DNA of 64,000 bases from NCBI GenBank assembly GCA_013298895.1, contig JAAFJM010000012.1:1-64000 (forward strand), in the 5' to 3' direction. Of the stretch, positions 59,481-64,000 are shown one piece after another (within the stretch, counting starts at the first letter, position 1; every line of letters starts with the position of its first letter). Source of the DNA: Bacteroidota bacterium. GTDB taxonomy: Bacteria > Bacteroidota > Bacteroidia > UKL13-3. The position numbers were made by a program, and so were the translations under genes. Below the pieces are notes generated by a model. It was not told the DNA's origin. It saw only the letters and a list, made by a program, of their open reading frames with translations, and did no database searches.

Positions 59481-61133
59481 TTACTTTTTATCTATTTGCT
59501 TAATTAATACTGTATTTGCTGTTTTTATTTTTAAAATATAAAGCCCTTTTTTTAGTTTAAAGGTTTTATTCAAACAAAACCTGTTTACATTTAATTCTAC
59601 TCTTTCTGTTTGCTTTATCAATGATTTTCCATCCATTGAAGTAATTAAAATTTGGATTTTTTGCTTTGCATTAGAATGAATACAAACATGAAAATTTTTA
59701 TCCTCCAGTTCAGTTACATCAATAATTGTATCTTGTTTATAATTTTCTAGTAATTGATAAGTTAATAAAAAATTGGGTGTTCCATATCCAATGTATTTAT
59801 TGGGATTATTATAATTATTTGAACCTAGGGCAATCATTTGTTTGATATTAAAATTACTTACATTAGGAAAAGCTTGCATTAAACACGCCACACCACCTGC
59901 TATTATTGGAGTAGCGTATGAAGTACCATTTCCTTTAACTATTTTAGCATCTTTCGATACAAAATCTACCAATTCTCCAATGGTCACTATTTGCGGTCGG
60001 AACTTATTTCGTTTTGAAATACCTATTGAACTAAAAATAGAATTCTTATAAAAAAAATTACAAGAGCCAACTGACAAAACACTATCAGCATCAGCAGGTG
60101 TGGTAATGGTTTCCCAAATTTTATTTCCTTCATTACCGGCACTTACTATTACTAAAATTCCATTTTTAGAGGCAAGATTAACCACTTTAGCAATAGTGGT
60201 TTTATCACCTGAAAACTCTTTAACTTTATGGTTAAATAATTTATCGTCAAACTCAGAATAACCCAATGATGATATGATGATGGAAACACCGATACTATCT
60301 GCAACTTCAGCTGCTTTAGCCCAATTGTATTCTTCAATAGGATATTCAAAATTTGAATTTTCAGTACTAAATAAATAATAATTAGAATTGGGAGCAGTAC
60401 CTACAAATTTATAGGGAACACTGGCTGCCATTATACTTAATACATTTAGTCCATGGTCATCAGTTTCGCCTGCCAACTCATTTTCATCTTCACCATTTAA
60501 ATTATACGTTCCTTTAATTTTATTACTGTTAAAATAGTTTACTTTATTGAAATTATTGAATCCTGCATCAAATACAGCAATGTTAATATCATTACCTTTA
60601 AAGTTTAATTCATGGAGTTTATCAATATTATTGAATAAAATTTGATCGGTAGCTTTGCCATAATACAAATTGGAATCAATTATTTCTTTATTATCAAACC
60701 TTTGCTCTAAGGCATTTATCCTTTCATTCAAATCAATCGGTTTGTCTTTGACAACTGAATTTTCTATACCAATTTGTTTGATTTCATTAACAAAGTCAAA
60801 TTTTGAAATATTTTTTATGATTTCATCATCAGCCTTCACTACCAAGCCATTTAACCAATTAAGTTGGTATTGGTATGAAATAATAAATGGTGAAACTAAC
60901 TTGATATAAGCTGTATCTACAGGTAAATCATTAAAATTTAAGGGTGGCAGGTTTAGTTTAAGCCTACGTTTAATACTTGCCTTAGTTAGGTAGTTTATTG
61001 GATTGAGTTTCGAAAAATTGGAGGTGTCTTTTTTATTAAATGAAATAAAGTAATATTTATTTTGTGCTTCTGCAGTAACAACACTACAAACCAAAATAAT
61101 ACACAGAAAAAAATTTCTAGTAATGTTCTTCAA
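59481..61133 (-). CDS. Subtilisin-like serine protease (S8) with possible C-terminal secretion domain
   Basis: A signal peptide (ITRNFFLCIILVCSVVTAEAQ) precedes a propeptide-like region with FISFNKKDTSNFSKLNP, then the S8 domain with catalytic Asp in NIAVFDAGFNNF, His in DDHGLNVLSIMA and Ser in GNGTSYATPIIAGGVACLMQAFPN. The last ~80 residues (FHVCIHSNAKQKIQILITSMDGKSLIKQ ... KKGLYILKIKTANTVLIKQ) are like a type A sorting domain, so it is probably exported through T9SS. The start codon is TTG at 61133, 10 bp after the stop of the MBL hydrolase gene, so it ends the uppP operon. Confidence 0.88.
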   Translation of the reverse strand: MKNITRNFFLCIILVCSVVTAEAQNKYYFISFNKKDTSNFSKLNPINYLTKASIKRRLKLNLPPLNFNDLPVDTAYIKLVSPFIISYQYQLNWLNGLVVKADDEIIKNISKFDFVNEIKQIGIENSVVKDKPIDLNERINALEQRFDNKEIIDSNLYYGKATDQILFNNIDKLHELNFKGNDINIAVFDAGFNNFNKVNYFNSNKIKGTYNLNGEDENELAGETDDHGLNVLSIMAASVPYKFVGTAPNSNYYLFSTENSNFEYPIEEYNWAKAAEVADSIGVSIIISSLGYSEFDDKLFNHKVKEFSGDKTTIAKVVNLASKNGILVIVSAGNEGNKIWETITTPADADSVLSVGSCNFFYKNSIFSSIGISKRNKFRPQIVTIGELVDFVSKDAKIVKGNGTSYATPIIAGGVACLMQAFPNVSNFNIKQMIALGSNNYNNPNKYIGYGTPNFLLTYQLLENYKQDTIIDVTELEDKNFHVCIHSNAKQKIQILITSMDGKSLIKQTERVELNVNRFCLNKTFKLKKGLYILKIKTANTVLIKQIDKK

Positions 61134-61143
61134 GGTAAATGTT

Positions 61144-61914
61144 TTAAAAATTATCTAGTTCTAGCTCTAATCCGTCATAAGCTAATTGAATATTGGATGG
61201 CAGTTCTGAATTTACATCATCATGTAACCCTAATTGATGACTGATATGGGTAAAATAAGCTTGCTTAGGTTTTAATTCAATGCATAATTCAATGGCTTCA
61301 GCTAATGTAAAATGTGATATATGACTTTCGCGCCTCAATGCATTTAATACCAAAACATCACAGCCTTTTATTTTTTCTTTAACATCATCGTCAATTTTGT
61401 TTGCATCAGTTATGTAAACAAAATTATCAATCTTAAAACCTAAAACTGGCATTTTATGATGCCATACCCTTAAAGGCATTATGGTTTTACCTAATAATTC
61501 GAAAGCCATTTCAGAAATAATGTGCATTTCCATTTCGGGTACACCGGGATATTTGGGTTCTTCAAAAGCATAATAAAACTCTTTCCTGATGGCTTTATCC
61601 ACTTGCTTTTCGCAGTAAATATCTATGGGTTTTTTCATGATAAAATTAAATGCTCTTATATCATCTAAACCCGCTAAATGGTCACGGTGAGCATGAGTAT
61701 ACAAAATTGCGTCACAAGATGATATGCCGCAAGTAAGCATTTGTTGCCTAAAATCTGGCCCAGTATCTACTACAATATTTTTATCCTTGTACTGAATAAG
61801 AATTGACGAACGTAAACGTTTATCTTTGGGGTTGGTAGATGCACAAACTTGACACTTACAAGCTATAATAGGTACTCCTTGCGAGGTGCCTGTGCCAAGA
61901 AAAGTAACTTTCAT
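61144..61914 (-). CDS. MBL-fold metallo-hydrolase (PhnP-like)
   Basis: The metallo-beta-lactamase fold has GTGTSQGVPIIACKCQVCASTNPKDKRLRSSILIQYKDKNIVVDTGPDFRQQML and the metal motif TLHAHRDH-like ILYTHAHRDHLAGLDDIRAF, then a late His in YFTHISHQLG. A CxCxxC-type zinc site (CKCQVC) near the N-terminus is a feature of the PhnP/phosphodiesterase-type subfamily. The gene starts 3 bp after the uppP stop. It probably cleaves a phosphodiester; the substrate is unknown. Confidence 0.9.
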   Translation of the reverse strand: MKVTFLGTGTSQGVPIIACKCQVCASTNPKDKRLRSSILIQYKDKNIVVDTGPDFRQQMLTCGISSCDAILYTHAHRDHLAGLDDIRAFNFIMKKPIDIYCEKQVDKAIRKEFYYAFEEPKYPGVPEMEMHIISEMAFELLGKTIMPLRVWHHKMPVLGFKIDNFVYITDANKIDDDVKEKIKGCDVLVLNALRRESHISHFTLAEAIELCIELKPKQAYFTHISHQLGLHDDVNSELPSNIQLAYDGLELELDNF

Positions 61915-61917
61915 TTT

Positions 61918-62718
61918 TTACACAATACTTAATGACATATCAGAACCCAAAAGTAATAGGATAATGCCACCTACAATAATTCTGTACCAACCAAAAAGCC
62001 TAAAACCGTGTTTATTTAAAAAAGTGATAAAACCTTTAATAGCTACCATAGCTACCACAAAAGCAACGAAATTACCAATTGCTAGTAAAAAAATTCTATC
62101 ATTGTCAAAAAACTCTAAACCTTTGTCTTTATAAATATCTAAAACCTTTTTCGCTGTAGCACCAAACATGGTAGGAACTGCTAAAAAAAACGAATATTCA
62201 GCAGCAGCTTTGCGAGTTAATTTTTGTTGCAAACCTCCAATAATAGTTGCAGCACTTCTTGATACACCCGGAATCATAGCTATACATTGGTATAATCCTA
62301 TAATAAATGCATTTTGATTGTTAACTTCAGTTTTTAAATGCTCATCGTCTTCTTTAAAAAATCTATCAATAAATAGCAATAACATACCACCTAACAATAA
62401 CATTACTGCCACTGTACCTGGACTTTCTAAAAGTTCATCAATTTTATCGCTAAACAAAATCCCTAACACAGCAGCAGGAATAAATGAAATTAATAGTTTT
62501 AAGTAAAAATCGACCGATTTGAAAAAACGTTTGAAATACAAAACAACTACAGCCAAAATAGCTCCAAGTTGAATATTAATGGTGAAAAATTTAACAAAAT
62601 CATTTGGTTCAATACCTAAAATAGATGTTGTTAAAATCATGTGTCCAGTACTAGAAACCGGTAAATATTCGGTTAAACCTTCCACTATGGCAATAATTAT
62701 TGCTTGTAAAATCGTCAT
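61918..62718 (-). CDS. uppP: Undecaprenyl-diphosphatase (UppP/BacA)
   Basis: The enzyme dephosphorylates undecaprenyl diphosphate to recycle the lipid carrier for wall synthesis; it also gives bacitracin resistance. Family motifs are GLTEYLPVSSTGHMIL and the PGVSRSAATI loop, with about eight hydrophobic segments. Length (266) is normal. It lies after DUF3098 and ftsX on the same strand; this order is familiar in Bacteroidota. Confidence 0.95.
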   Translation of the reverse strand: MTILQAIIIAIVEGLTEYLPVSSTGHMILTTSILGIEPNDFVKFFTINIQLGAILAVVVLYFKRFFKSVDFYLKLLISFIPAAVLGILFSDKIDELLESPGTVAVMLLLGGMLLLFIDRFFKEDDEHLKTEVNNQNAFIIGLYQCIAMIPGVSRSAATIIGGLQQKLTRKAAAEYSFFLAVPTMFGATAKKVLDIYKDKGLEFFDNDRIFLLAIGNFVAFVVAMVAIKGFITFLNKHGFRLFGWYRIIVGGIILLLLGSDMSLSIV

Positions 62719-62812
62719 GTTAACTGCTTGTAAATATTATAATTACACCTTACGAAAGGTGTAATATTATTTTTATAAAAAAAAGTAATAAAAGCTTTTT
62801 TTGAGAAATTAA

Positions 62813-63067
62813 TTAATCCTTTTTCGATTTCATTATTGCAAAGATTTCAATAATAAAACCTGATAAAATCAATATTGGTGCAACAGTAACTTTGGTAGCA
62901 TCTTCCAATATATTTTCTTTTCCAGCCATTAAAGTAAAACCTAAAATAATTACCAAAACACCTGCTAGCATTAATATGTAATTTTCTTTTCCAAAAATAA
63001 AATCTTCAGTTGGTGCTTGGCTTGCTTTTTCAGCAGTTTTTTTTGCGTTTGAAATTTTTTCGCTCAT
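62813..63067 (-). CDS. DUF3098 family membrane protein
   Basis: This 84-residue protein has a soluble N-terminus (SEKISNAKKTAEKASQAPTEDFIFGKENY) and two membrane helices (ILMLAGVLVIILGFTLMAG and VTVAPILILSGFIIEIFAIM), the DUF3098 pattern. The family typically lies between ftsX and uppP in Bacteroidota, as here. The function is unknown, probably accessory to envelope or division functions. Confidence 0.88.
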   Translation of the reverse strand: MSEKISNAKKTAEKASQAPTEDFIFGKENYILMLAGVLVIILGFTLMAGKENILEDATKVTVAPILILSGFIIEIFAIMKSKKD

Positions 63068-63119
63068 CGTTATCTTCTAATAAATTTTATCAATATTAAA
63101 TATTTTTTATCAAAAATAC

Positions 63120-63992
63120 CTAGTATAAATCTTCAATTTTTGTTTTTAAGTATTTATTAGTACTAAACCAGCTGCTTACCATACTAACAATTATGCCCGC
63201 AAGTATAAGAATTACAAACAAAACCGTAAAACTTTGGGTGTTATATAAATATTGTATTTGTGGAAAATAAGTAGGTAAAATATTTAGTACCATTAGTAAT
63301 AATGCCACTGCTAAAACGCCACCATATAAACCATTAAAAAAACTTCTGCTAATAAAAGGTTTTATAATAAACCAATGAGTTGCCCCTACTAATTGCATAC
63401 TTTTTATGGAAAACCTGCGTGCATATAAATTTAAACGTATGTTACTATTTATCAAAACCATAGCAATAACTATAAAAATAGCTGCCAAAGCCACTAAGAT
63501 AAAACTTAGTGAACCTAGATTGGTTCCAACATTTCCAAAAATAATTTCATTGTATTTTACTTCGGCTACTTTGGGCATTAATTGCAAAACATTTTTAAAA
63601 TTTTGCATGCTTTCGCTGTTAACACTTTCGGCTTTTAAAGTAACTTCAATTGAAGCTGGCAAAGGATTATAACCTGCAAATTCCACTATGTCCTGTCCCA
63701 TTTCTTTAGAAAGTTCCATAGCAGCAACATCCTTGCTAATAAATTTGGTTTCTTTAACAGAAGGCATTTTTTTAATCGCAGCCAAATTTGCATCTGTCTC
63801 CGTTTGATTGATATCATCTGCCAAGTAAACGTTTACCAAAACATTTTCTTTAATGATGGTATTAAGTTGCGATGATTGAATATAAATTAATCCAAACAAA
63901 CCTAACATAAGCAGCACCATGGCTATGCTAACTATTGACGATAAGTAAGATATGCGTTTTCTGCGGTTAACTTTTTTTAGTTGAGTATCCAA
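63120..63992 (-). CDS. ftsX: Cell division protein FtsX
   Basis: FtsX with FtsE forms an ABC-like complex that activates wall hydrolases at the division site. The N-terminus (RRKRISYLSSIVSIAMVLLMLGLFGLI) is the first helix; the extracytoplasmic loop follows (VNVYLADDINQTETDANLAAIKKMPSVKETKFISKDVAAMELSKEMG), then three helices with SMQLVGATHWFIIKPF, a typical MacB/FtsX stretch. Start at 63992 would be TTG, and the frame is still open at the window edge, so the true start may lie outside. FtsE is not in the window. Confidence 0.9.
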   Translation of the reverse strand: MDTQLKKVNRRKRISYLSSIVSIAMVLLMLGLFGLIYIQSSQLNTIIKENVLVNVYLADDINQTETDANLAAIKKMPSVKETKFISKDVAAMELSKEMGQDIVEFAGYNPLPASIEVTLKAESVNSESMQNFKNVLQLMPKVAEVKYNEIIFGNVGTNLGSLSFILVALAAIFIVIAMVLINSNIRLNLYARRFSIKSMQLVGATHWFIIKPFISRSFFNGLYGGVLAVALLLMVLNILPTYFPQIQYLYNTQSFTVLFVILILAGIIVSMVSSWFSTNKYLKTKIEDLY

Positions 63993-64000
63993 TTTTAGTA

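Noticed and set aside
1-64000. tRNA, rRNA or tmRNA genes
   Set aside because: None of the intergenic gaps shows a cloverleaf or known conserved RNA sequence by eye.

Overview
The window is a chromosomal segment of an AT-rich member of the Bacteroidota. The evidence is direct: several secreted proteins end in type IX secretion (T9SS) sorting domains of both type A and type B, many upstream regions carry the Bacteroidota-type -7 element TAnnTTTG, Shine-Dalgarno sequences are mostly absent, and several families typical of the phylum occur (DUF4197, DUF3098, standalone receiver, MORN/TonB, collagen-like protein with the PQAFKYQ-type N-terminus). TGA, TAG and TAA all act as stops, so the code is standard. 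I found no rRNA, tRNA or CRISPR array.

Layout. Positions 1-2270 look like the edge of an accessory patch: a decayed small ORF with an in-frame TGA, an SNase-type nuclease with a conserved 249-residue protein of unknown function, and a 62-residue protein. Positions 2270-5000 encode two secreted proteins, one a T9SS type B protein and one a long collagen-like protein. Positions 5200-16500 hold housekeeping genes: a response regulator, an NFACT (RqcH-like) protein, guaA, pruA, rsmG, an ABC ATPase, a CoA-transferase and typA. Positions 16500-24050 hold a giant T9SS adhesin, a small secreted protein, two tandem four-helix membrane paralogs and a periplasmic-binding-like protein. Positions 24050-33000 hold a DUF4197 lipoprotein, a POT peptide transporter, an SRPBCC/DoxX pair, a MORN-TonB protein and an HtrA-like protease operon, next to a decayed relic of the same protease.

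Positions 33200-49800 are mostly core functions on the minus strand: valS, rplS-trmD, topA, rnr, fabD, queD, an MFS exporter and an ABC permease. Interrupting them, between valS and rplS, is a GxxExxY (PD-(D/E)XK-like) gene enclosed by 31-bp inverted repeats. Positions 50000-59500 run mainly forward: an rsmH variant, a lone RluA accessory domain, a PNGase F-like T9SS protein, a membrane-anchored P-loop ATPase, ybaB and a carboxypeptidase-regulatory-like protein, with a TolC-family protein on the other strand. The end is a minus-strand run ftsX - DUF3098 - uppP - MBL hydrolase - subtilase, linking division and envelope synthesis.

Most notable signals: (1) valS carries two in-frame heptanucleotide repeat tracts, one exactly 63 bp (21 codons), both encoding HPTSNIQ, plus a 30-bp palindrome related to an intergenic palindrome downstream of pruA; (2) the GxxExxY gene lies in a compact ~600-bp inverted-repeat unit that could be a non-autonomous mobile element; (3) a fused membrane domain plus IstB/DnaC-like ATPase of unknown role; (4) an RluA accessory domain without its catalytic domain; (5) a protease relic next to its intact source. 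These are sequence-level observations; functions of the unknown genes were not tested.
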